In this document: piece by piece, positions 52,768-62,800 of the stretch
How positions within the stretch are numbered: the first letter of the stretch is position 1
How the letters are laid out: the number at the start of each line of letters is the position of its first letter
Assembly: GCA_041695085.1 (NCBI GenBank)
Contig: JBGFRO010000030.1
Coordinates: 1-64,000, forward strand
Reading direction: 5' to 3'
Source of the DNA: DYFT01 sp041695085
GTDB lineage: Bacteria > Bacteroidota > Ignavibacteria > UBA10030
DNA: 64,000 nucleotides
Notes under the pieces: model-generated
The model's database searches: none
What the model saw: the letters and a program-made list of their open reading frames with translations, nothing else
What the model was told of the DNA's origin: nothing
Position numbers and translations under genes: made by a program

Positions 52768-54147
52768 ATGAATACAGTTCTGACTCATAGCCTGTTTGGT
52801 ATTTTTGCTTTCTTCTTGAGCATCAACACCTCCTCTGCAAACTGTTCGAGGGTTGAACAACACTCAGGCCCCGTCGCTTGCGATGAGGGATATGTGCTGG
52901 TTCTCGTTCGTACTGAAACAATCATTTCCTACACGGCTGTCTGTAACTATCGTGAACCTGAGTGTCAGGAGGCAAACCCCGATCCTTGTACCCCTTCATG
53001 GTGTTGGTATGAGGGATGCGAAGAACTCACAACATATTACTATGAGTGTCATGCGGCTCCACCTCCGGACAACGGCGGTGGCGATCCTCCGCCCAACCGG
53101 CCACCGACGATTTGGATATCACAAACGCCGTCTGGTTCCTACTTCACGCTTGGATCTGGTGTCTCCTTCAATGCTAATGTAGAAGATCCTGATGGAGATA
53201 ACGTTGTGGTAAGTTGGTCAGGAGTCAGTAGTTCGACCGGCAATGGGGCCAGTCTGACCATCTCAGCCCCCGGAGAGTATACAATCTCAGCTACTGCAAG
53301 CGACGGAAGGGGAGGAAGCGCAACGGCATGGGTGACGGTTTATGGGTTTCGGGTTGTTATTGTTCAAGTGACGACTCCAAGTCCGGGATATTCTTTTGTT
53401 TCGACTGATTATATTTCTCTGCAAGCGCGAGTGGAGGGGGTGCCAGGCTTCGATAGCCAAATCGACTGGGTAGTGAGGGACGGTGGAAACAATAGCGGAC
53501 CAGGAAGTCCTTCAACAGGTCAAGGTGCATCCTTTGGCTTTGCCCCAAATCCTCCGGATGCACCGGGTGGACGGAATGCACCTCTGAGATACACGATAAC
53601 CGCACAGATCACCTTGGATGCAAGAACCAGCAGCGATGTATTTACTATTGAGCAGGACAATCTTGATGAGCTGCGGCAGGAGTACATTGATTTGCCGAAC
53701 CGTGTGCCTCTGCAGCGTTCGTCGTTTGATCAGGAAACGCCTGCATACTCTGGCTTGCGGGGTTCCGCTGCCGAGCCCGGTCGGCATCTCTGGTGGATAT
53801 TGAGAAACTTGAATGGTTATGCACAAAGCACGGATCATCATTATGCTGGCGCGTTGAATCCAACAAGCGGCTATCGATGTCCGAAGGGCAATGCGGCGTT
53901 GTCGGAATCGGGATCCGCTCAAACTTCCAATCATCAGTATGGACAGGCTTTTGATTTTGTTCAAGCGGATAGTTATCAAAACTGGCTTGCTTTCCAAGCT
54001 GCCGTAAATGCGGGAGCGGCCAGCGACAGTTATCTTCGTGCATCGAATGGCATCAAATACTTTTTAGATAATCGCAATGGATTCGGCTCACCGACCTGGC
54101 CCGCTCCGGGAGGCGTCGCTTACACACAGGGACACGTTGCTTGGTAA
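52768..54147 (+). CDS. Secreted Cys-rich/PKD protein with M15-like peptidase domain
   Basis: 459 residues from the ATG at 52768 (GGGGTGACC just upstream; the longer frame from 52645 lies in the TPR gene). Signal peptide 1-24, an N-terminal Cys-rich domain with eight cysteines, a Pro-rich linker, a PKD-like domain (about 110-190), a second beta domain, and a C-terminal peptidase M15 (D,D-carboxypeptidase, LAS-type) domain with SGYRCPKGNAALSESGSAQT and the zinc motif HQYGQAFDF (His-x6-Asp), ending GHVAW. A role in cell-wall cleavage is inferred. Residues from the Cys-rich part through the PKD domain are encoded by a segment duplicated at 55130-55503. Confidence 0.85.
   Translation: MNTVLTHSLFGIFAFFLSINTSSANCSRVEQHSGPVACDEGYVLVLVRTETIISYTAVCNYREPECQEANPDPCTPSWCWYEGCEELTTYYYECHAAPPPDNGGGDPPPNRPPTIWISQTPSGSYFTLGSGVSFNANVEDPDGDNVVVSWSGVSSSTGNGASLTISAPGEYTISATASDGRGGSATAWVTVYGFRVVIVQVTTPSPGYSFVSTDYISLQARVEGVPGFDSQIDWVVRDGGNNSGPGSPSTGQGASFGFAPNPPDAPGGRNAPLRYTITAQITLDARTSSDVFTIEQDNLDELRQEYIDLPNRVPLQRSSFDQETPAYSGLRGSAAEPGRHLWWILRNLNGYAQSTDHHYAGALNPTSGYRCPKGNAALSESGSAQTSNHQYGQAFDFVQADSYQNWLAFQAAVNAGAASDSYLRASNGIKYFLDNRNGFGSPTWPAPGGVAYTQGHVAW
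52959..53332 (+). repeat. 374-bp direct duplication, first copy
   Basis: Matches 55130-55503 with a handful of single-base differences (offset 2171). It spans the end of the Cys-rich region, the Pro-rich linker and the PKD-like domain of the preceding entry. Identity begins at TGAGTGTCAGG and ends at GCATGGG, after which the two coding sequences diverge. Confidence 0.95.
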
Positions 54148-54183
54148 GTGTGGAAATAATAAATTTTGCTAAAGGAGAATGAA

Positions 54184-55047
54184 ATGTATTGTCAATCAAG
54201 TTTGATAAGGGCGGTTGCGTTCTGTTTGCTTCTGCTTCCAATGAGCGCTCAGGCTCAACAGAGAGAACAACAGCTTCACAACCTTGTAATGCTCTTGCAG
54301 AGTCCTGATCCCTTAAAGAGAGAAAAATCCGCTCTGGAGATTGATTGGATTTTGAAGCATTCTCCTGAGCTCAGAACAATCGAAGTAATGCATCCACTAA
54401 CCAATTTCTGGCTCAGCCAACTTCAGCACCCGGACTGGCGTAAACGGGAACGGGCCGCTGTATATCTAACTAATCTCCAGCCAGAATTCATGAATGACAC
54501 AGTTAGAATCGCCTTGATATCAGAATTGGAGAAACAATTTGAGAAAATCCGTAAGGGTGATTTTGAACCTTGTCTGGACTGTGATGACGGTGGTGAAGAA
54601 GGTTATTATAGTTGGCTCTTCGAGGCAATTGCCAAAATGAGGGATGAACGGGCGCTTCCGTTGTTTTCACGCATTGGGTCTCCGACAGCCTTAGCTTATT
54701 ATGGTGAACGTGGAATTCGGGTTGTTCTCGACAACCTTAAACGAACCGGCGTTAGGGGTGCCAGTGGTACGATCGTGATTCTGAGTCGAGTAGTGGATAG
54801 AGAGCGGGGGGGCTTTGCAGGTTACGTGGCAACCGGTGAAGTGCTTAAAGAAATCAAAGAATCTTTGATAATGGCAGCAAAGGATAGCATTGCCGACGAT
54901 CTAGTAAGAGTATTTGGCATACGAGGGCTTAAAAACATTGGTGAGGGGGACGTTCTTCCAATACTGGAAGCGATCGCCATGACCGACAAGAATACAAACG
55001 TACAGGCAGAGGCAAGAAGTGCGATTCAGGCACTAAAGCGAAAATAG
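54184..55047 (+). CDS. Secreted HEAT-like repeat protein
   Basis: 287 residues from the ATG at 54184, with an AAAGGAG ribosome-binding site; an upstream TTG at 54166 is less likely. Signal peptide 1-24 (cleavage near AQAQQ). Two-helix repeats resembling HEAT/armadillo units, e.g. LVMLLQSPDPLKREKSALEI and LSQLQHPDWRKRERAAVYLT, plus a Cys-x-x-Cys-Asp-Asp segment. It sits between the two peptidase-like genes and could be a partner or an inhibitor of the upstream one; this is inferred from position only. Confidence 0.75.
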   Translation: MYCQSSLIRAVAFCLLLLPMSAQAQQREQQLHNLVMLLQSPDPLKREKSALEIDWILKHSPELRTIEVMHPLTNFWLSQLQHPDWRKRERAAVYLTNLQPEFMNDTVRIALISELEKQFEKIRKGDFEPCLDCDDGGEEGYYSWLFEAIAKMRDERALPLFSRIGSPTALAYYGERGIRVVLDNLKRTGVRGASGTIVILSRVVDRERGGFAGYVATGEVLKEIKESLIMAAKDSIADDLVRVFGIRGLKNIGEGDVLPILEAIAMTDKNTNVQAEARSAIQALKRK

Positions 55048-55129
55048 AAAAGCTCAAATCGATCGCTTAGTAAGCAACTTGAACCACCCAGATTCTGAAG
55101 AGCGCCAACAAGCAGCCCACAAAATAGAT
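55048..55129 (+). pseudogene. Stub of a second HEAT-like gene
   Basis: An open stretch immediately after the HEAT-like gene translates to DRLVSNLNHPDSEERQQAAH then KID and a stop at 55130. The LVxxLxxPDxxxRxxAA pattern matches the repeats of the preceding gene. Its reading frame is cut off exactly where the duplicated 374-bp segment starts, so it looks like the remnant of a paralogous gene broken by the recombination. Confidence 0.5.
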
Positions 55130-56237
55130 TGAGTGTCAGGAGGCAAACCCCGATCCTTGTACTCCCTCATGGTGTTGGTATGAGGGATGCGAAGAACTCA
55201 TAACATATTACTATGAGTGTCATGCGGCTCCACCTCCGGACAACGGCGGTGGCGATCCTCCGCCCAACCGGCCACCGACGATTTGGATATCACAAACGCC
55301 ATCTGGTTCCTACTTCACGCTTGGATCTGGTGTCTCCTTCAATGCTAATGTAGAAGATCCTGATGGAGATAACGTTGTGGTAAGTTGGTCAGGAGTCAGT
55401 AGTTCGACCGGCAATGGGGCCAGTCTGACCATCTCAGCCCCCGGAGAGTATACAATCTCAGCTACTGCAAGCGACGGAAGAGGAGGAAGCGCAACGGCAT
55501 GGGCAACTTTCTATGGCATCGCCGTTAGTGTTGATGTTGCCCCATCGCAAGTTGTTCCTGGTGGGACGGCGACGGTGGCTGCAACCGTTTCCGGATTACC
55601 GCCCGGGATAAACCGACCAATCTCTTTTCAAGCTCGCGAGGTTCTGTATTCGGGAGGTCATCAGCACATAGGTCGACCGTTAGGAAATATCACACCCTCA
55701 AGCGGCACAATCAACAGCTCCTTCACCGCAACGTACGGTGCAACAACGATCTCGGGCTCTATTGTCATTGAAGCATACACTCCAACTGACGTCGGAGATA
55801 TTGTGGCGGAGACGGTCATTGATATTCTTGTAGACAACCTGTTCCCGCTCTCCTCTGGAGTCGGATACGCGCTGGTTGGCAGCACAGCAGAACATCCAGC
55901 CAATCACTATGGGACAGCCGGTTTTGTGGCTGCGTTGCAGAATGTTGGAACGGATTTTGCAAGTGCTTATCCAAGCATTCAATTACGATACAATGACATG
56001 AGCCTCGTCTGGGGTGGGTTGTTTGATTGTGGGTCCTCCTGCAACGGCACCTGGTGGAATACACCACACAGTGAACATAGAAATGGTACCAACATGGACC
56101 TAAGTTTTGATTGTCTGGAGAACGGATCACGGCGTCGACTGCGAGAGAGTGAACGAGATCAACTAATGGAGATACTTGCGCAAAACCACGTTTACATAGG
56201 ATTCACTCATTCTGATCACTGGCACCTCGTGTACTAA
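55128..56237 (+). CDS. 5'-truncated second PKD plus M15-like peptidase protein
   Basis: The frame is open from 55128 (ATT after an in-frame TAG) to the stop at 56237; the first conventional start is a GTG at 55377, inside the PKD domain. The N-terminal signal and most of the Cys-rich part are missing. Residues encoded by 55130-55503 are nearly identical to the first gene. What follows is a distinct beta domain and a C-terminal LAS-type peptidase with PHSEHRNGTNMDLSF (His-x6-Asp) and a final DHWHLVY (HxH). It resembles an orphan C-terminal module of an effector. Without a start or export signal it may be silent unless rejoined. Confidence 0.7.
   Translation: MECQEANPDPCTPSWCWYEGCEELITYYYECHAAPPPDNGGGDPPPNRPPTIWISQTPSGSYFTLGSGVSFNANVEDPDGDNVVVSWSGVSSSTGNGASLTISAPGEYTISATASDGRGGSATAWATFYGIAVSVDVAPSQVVPGGTATVAATVSGLPPGINRPISFQAREVLYSGGHQHIGRPLGNITPSSGTINSSFTATYGATTISGSIVIEAYTPTDVGDIVAETVIDILVDNLFPLSSGVGYALVGSTAEHPANHYGTAGFVAALQNVGTDFASAYPSIQLRYNDMSLVWGGLFDCGSSCNGTWWNTPHSEHRNGTNMDLSFDCLENGSRRRLRESERDQLMEILAQNHVYIGFTHSDHWHLVY
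55130..55503 (+). repeat. 374-bp direct duplication, second copy
   Basis: Near-identical to 52959-53332 (differences include CCTTCA/CCCTCA, ACTCACAAC/ACTCATAAC, GCCGTC/GCCATC and AGGGGAGG/AGAGGAGG contexts). It fuses the stub of a HEAT-like gene on its 5' side to a new peptidase-like C-terminus on its 3' side. Confidence 0.95.
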
Positions 56238-56250
56238 TCAGGAACTCAAA

Positions 56251-56424
56251 ATGCTAAGGAAGATCATTGTTTTGAATTTACTTATTGCCCTTTTTTCCGT
56301 CTGCATGTTTCCACAGCAGAGAAAACAGCTTCAGAAGCCTTCAATAAGAATAGCAGAGAATTTTCCTCAAACCCTGAAGGGCATGTCAAAAGGAGGCAAA
56401 GAAATTAACCTGAATCATGCATGA
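56251..56424 (+). CDS. Short secreted peptide or broken gene start
   Basis: 57 codons with a signal-peptide-like N-terminus (MLRKIIVLNLLIALFSVCMF) and a ribosome-binding site (AGGAA). The remainder (about 35 residues) has no recognised feature and ends at TGA. The next 200 bp, in other frames, contain partial protein-like text but no intact frame up to 56630, so this could be the 5' end of a gene now frameshifted. Confidence 0.4.
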   Translation: MLRKIIVLNLLIALFSVCMFPQQRKQLQKPSIRIAENFPQTLKGMSKGGKEINLNHA

Positions 56425-56629
56425 TCATGTGACTTACACATGTTGGAAAGAGAGTATTCATTGGTGTTACAAGGTATTTGCCGTTCTGGACAAGATACAC
56501 ACCTCCGGTGAGGGTTTTGTCCAATAGGTTTCCGGGCCTGAAAATGTCGGTTTTTCCTTCAAGGGCAAGAACCTTACGTCATTTTGCAGGGCTCTTTCTC
56601 GTTCAACTTCACGCAGGATTCAGGTTAAT

Positions 56630-57493
56630 ATGACTCCGCGGATAGAAGTTGAACCGGGTACAGGGAACTTTAAAATCTTATTCCGAAATCCAGATGATAC
56701 AACAAAGTGGGCATACCAGATTTTCGAACCAGCGACGAAGATAGACATCATCGTTGAAAGTACTGCAAAAATAGACTCAAACCAGTTCGTGTATGAATAC
56801 ACTATCGAGAACTTGAGGACCAGCAGACAGAATGTGGCATCGTTCGCCATAGAACTTGACACCGGTATAGTAAGAACTTGCCACGTCCCTTTAGTTGGAG
56901 AATGGCGTTGTTATTTACCAACGAACTCTCGCTCTAGCGTCTTCTTTTCCGGGGCCTTTATGAGCGACCGGTCAGGCAATATCATCAAGTACGTGCTGGC
57001 CCCTGGAACACGACTCAGCGGATTCGTCATCAAAAGTGAGGCTCCACCAGGTATCGTTTACTGTAATTCAAGAGGACGGGTCGACCCGCAATTACTGCGG
57101 GTAGTAGGAATGGACGGGGAAATGGTGCCTGACGCTATATTTCGTGCCAGACCCAGTCCTAGTGAAGACCGCGTGCGTGGCCGCACAATTGGTCCCGTCC
57201 GCGTTCCCGAACATACTAGACCAGAAATGTTTATTGATCGAATAGTTTCTGTTCTCGATACCTGCCTCGAAGAGGGTTGGATCGGAAAACGCACCGTGGC
57301 CGACCAGTTTTATTTGCTCTTATATATAATAAAAGCAGAAATCGTAAAAGGAAATGCTGATGGTGCGAAAGGAACCCTGGCACATCTAATCAGCTTGGTC
57401 GAAGTCATGTATCAACGGGGAGAGCTTCTTTCAGAGGCATACGCTCTTCTGAAATACAACACCCTTTATCTGACCAATAGGTTGTTACAATGA
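56630..57493 (+). CDS. Protein with FIMAH-like C-terminal domain
   Basis: 287 residues from the ATG at 56630, but the frame stays open for a while upstream and the N-terminus has no signal, so the 5' end is probably incomplete. The first ~180 residues look like a beta-rich domain. The last ~80 residues (CLEEGWIGKRTVADQFYLLL, AKGTLAHLISLVEVMYQRGE) match the alternating pattern of the FIMAH domain found at the end of secreted bacterial proteins. Function unknown. Confidence 0.6.
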   Translation: MTPRIEVEPGTGNFKILFRNPDDTTKWAYQIFEPATKIDIIVESTAKIDSNQFVYEYTIENLRTSRQNVASFAIELDTGIVRTCHVPLVGEWRCYLPTNSRSSVFFSGAFMSDRSGNIIKYVLAPGTRLSGFVIKSEAPPGIVYCNSRGRVDPQLLRVVGMDGEMVPDAIFRARPSPSEDRVRGRTIGPVRVPEHTRPEMFIDRIVSVLDTCLEEGWIGKRTVADQFYLLLYIIKAEIVKGNADGAKGTLAHLISLVEVMYQRGELLSEAYALLKYNTLYLTNRLLQ

Positions 57494-57559
57494 ATTTTTC
57501 TCCGAACGGATCGCATTGAACGTCCGACGAAGAAGTAGAATCCAGATCATCGCATTCGA

Positions 57560-58423
57560 TTGACCGCTATAGACCACGTGAAACGTTTTCGACGAACTTC
57601 CATGCTTTCCGTTATGACTCCCCTTCTCTTTCTCTTCCTTCCATCTTTTTCCATCCAAGAAATCCAAGATGCCTCACCAAAATTTTGGATGTACGAGGTG
57701 GACCGGCTTGAACGCGCTGATTCTCCTGTTTTCAAGGGAGTACTCCTTTCTCATGCTTGGTCATTTCAAGATATCAAGATCAGTGCATACGAAACGGTGC
57801 TTCGAAATCCAAAGAAAAAACAGCGAATGTTCGTCGCTCTTGGCGATGGATCGATCGAAAGAGTTCTCTATCGGGAAATCAAAATGATCGAACCGATGGA
57901 TACCATGATCGTTGGCGAATTAGAAAACAAAGAGGTACCGATCGAACCCGGCTCCCTCATCGGTCTCATCGACTTGAACGATACCCCCACTCTCGTTCCG
58001 AAGAAAGGCAAACGGATTATCGTTCCGGATACTCTGGTGGGACTTGCGAAAACGGCGTTGACCCCCCGGATGACGCAAGCGTTCAGGAGAAATGACTATG
58101 AATGGAGTTCGCGAGTCCTTGGTAAGAATGAGCGCGGCGTGTTCCGTCTCTTTGTCCAGGCAGATATTCCTGAGAAACTCCGAGGGGAACATAAGATCCA
58201 ATCAGCCGGATTTTTGATCGATGTCGCAGAGTCGTCGGTAACCCTCATAAAGGATTTTTACTCGGCACAAAAAATATTGTTCACTTCTTTTTTCGATCTC
58301 GATGAAGACGGGTTAGCCGACGTCTTTGCGATCAGTGATGAGGGGGAAAGCCTTGCGACACGCACTATAGTCGGATTCTGGAACGGCAGGTTGATTCTGA
58401 TCGATGTTGTCAACGCCTGCTGA
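57560..58423 (+). CDS. Secreted hypothetical protein
   Basis: 287 residues; the hydrophobic segment begins at about residue 15, so the real start may be the ATG at 57602 (MLSVMTPLLFLFLPSF), giving a signal peptide and 273 residues. The C-terminal FFDLDEDGLADVFAISDEGE resembles a calcium-binding, FG-GAP-like loop. No other domain is seen. Last gene of the unit. Confidence 0.65.
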   Translation: MTAIDHVKRFRRTSMLSVMTPLLFLFLPSFSIQEIQDASPKFWMYEVDRLERADSPVFKGVLLSHAWSFQDIKISAYETVLRNPKKKQRMFVALGDGSIERVLYREIKMIEPMDTMIVGELENKEVPIEPGSLIGLIDLNDTPTLVPKKGKRIIVPDTLVGLAKTALTPRMTQAFRRNDYEWSSRVLGKNERGVFRLFVQADIPEKLRGEHKIQSAGFLIDVAESSVTLIKDFYSAQKILFTSFFDLDEDGLADVFAISDEGESLATRTIVGFWNGRLILIDVVNAC

Positions 58424-58460
58424 AGAACTCTTGACCTATTTTACACGGTGTCAAAGTGGT

Positions 58461-59660
58461 TTAACGAGGATCCGTTCCGGTCACCGCCATCTCCTCACAC
58501 AGCTTCCAACTGAAGAGAAACATGCGAGGGACGTGAAAAGCCCCCTTCCACATGTTTCCCTTCAGTCGGGTGGAAAGTCTCCCGTCGCGGTGAAGATAAC
58601 CGAACCACTCGCCATGCACGGGATCGGGGAAATGCTCAAAGGCCCATCGATGCACCATCTCGTGCCACCGTGCGTACTTTTCATCCCCCGTCAGTTGGTA
58701 TGCGAGAAGCGTCGCGACGATCGCTTCATTGTGTGGCCACCAGAATTTCATGTCATGCCAGTACTCCGTACACGGCAGATTGCGCGCATCACGAAAGTAC
58801 AAAATGCCACCGTACTCCTTGTCCCATCCCCACTCCCACGACCAGTCAAGCATCTTCAATCCTAACTCTCGCAACCGTTGGTCGTTGCCCCGATGCTTTG
58901 CCTCCTGCAGGATGAACCACGCGCCTTCGATGGCGTGGCCGGGACAAATGAGTCGGCCATCAAACGTGTCCTGAAATTCCCCCTCCGCGCCGACCGTTTC
59001 GAGCACAGCCTTAAACTCCGGCCTTACAAAATCGTGCTCGATCTCGGCAATCGAGCGGTCGATCCACTCCGCTGCTTTGGGATGATTGATCATCTCGCGC
59101 AACACCTGGCACGTGACAATCATAATCATCGGAACGGCAAATCCCTTCAAGCGGCGTGTCTCGGGAATGACCTTTGGCTCGAGCAAGCCGGGCGTCGTGA
59201 TGTGTTGGATCAGTACATCAAACAATCGATACGCCTCCTCCCGCGCCCGACTTTCTTGTGCCGCTTTCGCGTAGGCGGCCAGGGCAATGAGACCGAATGT
59301 CTCGGTAAAAATGTAGCGGCTTTTGCGGAGCGGCTTTCCCTCGCGCGTACACCAGAAGAACATCCTGCCGTCCCGATCGAACGCGTGCCGGCGGATGAAC
59401 TCGATCCCGTGCCGCGCTGCCTCGAGCCACTCAGGACGTTGTTCCACGCCCAGATACAGCGTGGAGAGCAACCACGCAAATCGGCCTTGTATCCAGAACG
59501 ATTTGTCGGTTGAGATGATGGACCCGTCGCGATCAAGACAGTGTAGATATCCACCACATTCCCGATCGATGGCGTACCGCAACCAGAAAGGAACAACGTC
59601 ATCTAATAAACCTTTCCGATACAGAATGGAAAGATCACGAAGGCGTTCTGTCGTCAGCAT
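58461..59660 (-). CDS. N-acylglucosamine 2-epimerase/cellobiose 2-epimerase family protein
   Basis: 399 residues of an (alpha/alpha)6 barrel: DKSFWIQGRFAWLLSTLYLG near the N-terminus, ETFGLIALAAYAKAA, GHAIEGAWFILQEA, EYWHDMKFWWPHNEAIVATL and HGEWFGYLHRDG, all typical of the AGE superfamily with the active-site histidines. It epimerises or isomerises a sugar such as N-acetylglucosamine, cellobiose or mannose; which one is not determinable. Cytoplasmic and monocistronic. Confidence 0.92.
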   Translation of the reverse strand: MLTTERLRDLSILYRKGLLDDVVPFWLRYAIDRECGGYLHCLDRDGSIISTDKSFWIQGRFAWLLSTLYLGVEQRPEWLEAARHGIEFIRRHAFDRDGRMFFWCTREGKPLRKSRYIFTETFGLIALAAYAKAAQESRAREEAYRLFDVLIQHITTPGLLEPKVIPETRRLKGFAVPMIMIVTCQVLREMINHPKAAEWIDRSIAEIEHDFVRPEFKAVLETVGAEGEFQDTFDGRLICPGHAIEGAWFILQEAKHRGNDQRLRELGLKMLDWSWEWGWDKEYGGILYFRDARNLPCTEYWHDMKFWWPHNEAIVATLLAYQLTGDEKYARWHEMVHRWAFEHFPDPVHGEWFGYLHRDGRLSTRLKGNMWKGAFHVPRMFLFSWKLCEEMAVTGTDPR

Positions 59661-59820
59661 GGAAGATCATAGATTCGGAGTCATCTGTGTCCGCACTCTG
59701 TAGAAGCGGTGGAAGTGATACGCACTGCCAATGTGTGCAACTCGAGCATCAAAAAACCTGCACGTCCTGAAGTGTCAATGTGGTCGGGATGACATCCCAA
59801 CCTCCATCTTGTTCGGGTGC

Positions 59821-62800
59821 CTATCTTTTCTCGTATGCTGGCTGCTTCGGATAAGGTGAGGGGGTCGTTTGCAGCAGCTTCATGACTTCCTGTACACCGC
59901 GTTCCAGCTGCGGATCGATTCCCCGTGCAAGCTGAGCCGGATCGTCCAGCACCTCGATATCGGGATCGACACCATGTCCTTCGGCGAACCATGTTCCATC
60001 CGGATGATACATACGGAACGTCGGAACAGTGACCGACCCGCCGTCGATTAATGCGGGGGCTCCCGTGATGCCGATCAGTCCACCCCACGTGCGCGTGCCA
60101 ACGAGCAGACCGAGCTTCGCTTTACGGAAGTAGTCGGGGAACGCGTCGCCCCCCGATCCACTCCATCCGTTTATCAGCATCACTTTCGGTCCGAAGTGCG
60201 CAAAGGGTGGCCACTGCCAGTTCATCCCATCTCTCACAGCCCAAAAGGCGAGCGGCTTACGGTTCAAGAGTTCGATGAAGCGGTCGGGTATTTGTCCCCC
60301 GCTGTTGAAGCGCTCGTCGATTATCAATCCTTCTTTTCGGAATTGCGCAGCGAACTGCCTGACAAGCTCGGTCTGGCCATCAATACCGGTGCTGGGGACG
60401 TAGACGTAGCCGACGCGTCCATTGGACAGCTCCTCCACTCGTTTTCTGTTTGCCTCGATCCAGGCGAGATGCCGGAGTCGTGTCTCGTCGGCTAGCGTTT
60501 TCACCACCACCTTGCGAGCCCCATCGAGTGACGGTTTTGAGTTGATTGCCAATTCCACCGTCTTCTCCGCCAATCCCGCAAACGCGGCCCACGGAGCTTT
60601 TCCAACATCGACGGGTTCTCCATTCACGGCAAGAATGTACTCTCCTTCTTTGACATTCAATCCCGGCATCACGAGGGGAGACCGCACTTCCGAATCCCAT
60701 GGCGCTCCATTGATGATTTTCTTGATACGGTATGCACCATTTGCAACTTCCCAATCGATTCCAAGATAGCCGATGTTGCGGCTTTCTGCTTCCTCGGTGT
60801 CGCCGCCGCCGCGATAGGTGTGTGAGGCGTTCAGTTCGGAAATCAACTCCCCGATCACGAAGTTGACGTCCCACCGCGTCACAGCGGCATCGAGGAGCCT
60901 CTGATACCGCGATCGCATTTCCTTCCAATCCACCCCATGCATGTTCGGATCATAGAAAAAGTCCCGTTCAAATCGCCAAACGTCGTTGAAGATCTGTTGC
61001 CATTCGGCGCGCGGCACAATGGTCATTTCCAATTGATCGGTCGGCATGTTCTTCTCCGTCTTCTGGTTTTCCCCAACTTCAATCACCGCGTAGATTCCCG
61101 ATTTTTCCACGATGACCTTCTTTCCATCGGCACTGACTTGAAATATGTCCGCATCATCCACAATCGTCTTTTCTTCCCGCTTCTCGAGATCATAAAACAT
61201 CAACGGCCGCTTCTTATCCGACGATCCGGTGTTGGGCCTGCGATGGAAAATAAGCTTGCCCGGGACGGCATGAATGGCTCCAAAATTACCAGCCGCGGGG
61301 GGAAGAATGACCAGGCGCTGCTCAAATCCAGAGAGGGTGATTTTCGTCTCTTTGGGTTTTTCCTTCTCTTCTTTCTTGTCTTTTATGTCTTTCTTCTCTC
61401 CCTTCTCCTCACTCTTGACCGACGTCGTATCGTTCTTCGGTGCGAGGGGAGAGACGATTTCTTCTGTCAACGGCACAACAGCAACGTTGGTGGTATTGGG
61501 ATAGATCCATGTATTGTCGACATCGGAATAGGAGGGAGTGAAGGTGCGTTTGGTGAGGAAATAAAGATACTTCCCGTCCGGATCGAAGCTCGGCTGTGCA
61601 TCACGGTAGTAGCCGGAGGTTACTTGGGTGCTCTTTCCTTCTTTCGTGTCAAAGAGAAAAATGGCCGTACTTCGATTGACGAGATCGCGCCCGTACGCGA
61701 GCCATCGGCTATCCGGCGACCAGCTCACACTGAACGCGTCAAGTCCACCTTGGTAGAAATAGAGCCCCTTGTCTACTTTCATCGTGCGGTTTCTTTCAAC
61801 CTCATAGATGAAGATTTCCATTGCTTTGTCGATAAACGCAAGCATCTTGCTGTTGGGGGACCAGGCAAGGCGATAACGATAGCCCGGCCCGTAGGAGGTC
61901 AGCGTTCGTTCGGAGCCCGGCCTTCCGATTTCCTGTAATGTGAGTTCGTACTCGCCCGACTTGTCGCTCCAATATGCAGCATACTTGCCGTCAGGTGACC
62001 ATGCGGGATAGCGCTCCGCCACGCCGGATGAGCGCGTGAGATTGTAGACGGGACCGTCCTCTGCAGGAACGGAGAAGATTTCACCGCGTGCTTCGAACAA
62101 CGCGCGTTTGCCATCGGGAGCAAGTGAGACGTGTTGAATTCGTTTGCTCACATTCTCCGCGCGGGGCAGAAGGGTAATCTCGTCCGTGACAACGTTGACC
62201 TTCACCTCGCGGACTCGTTCATCGGCAAGACTCAGCACGTACAATTTTCCCCCCGCCTCAAAGACGATTTCTGATGGACCAAGTGATGGAAAGTGGATGT
62301 CGTACTCCGAAAAATTGGTGATTTGTTTTAGTTGCTTCGAAAGGATGTTGTAGGACCAAATGTTCATCCGGAGATCGGGTCCCCGGTCGGAGAGGAAGTA
62401 GATTGTTGCGCCGGACCACATGGGGAACTCATCGTTGCCGGGTCCGGAAACAACGGTCTCCGCGGTCTTCTTTTCGAGGTCGAACACAATGATATCGGCC
62501 GACCATCCACCGCGATACCGTTTCCATGTTCGGAATGCTTGGGTAAGGGCGTTATAGGCAATCTTCTTGCCGTCGGGAGAGAATGATGCCAGTTCACCAT
62601 AGGGAATCGGCAATTGCTCCGGCAAGCCGCCGGTGGGAGGGACGAGATAGAACTGATTGTAACGTTGTCGACCGCTATGTTTGGAGGATGCGTAGAGCAA
62701 TTTTCCATCGGGCGACCAGTCGATGAGCCGATCATTCATGCCGTGGTACGTCACCCGCTGCGGCCTACCTCCGAGCGCGGGCATGACATAGACATCCGTG

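Noticed and set aside
60937..61938. 333-residue plus-strand frame
   Set aside because: Antisense to the tricorn-like gene; no family match.
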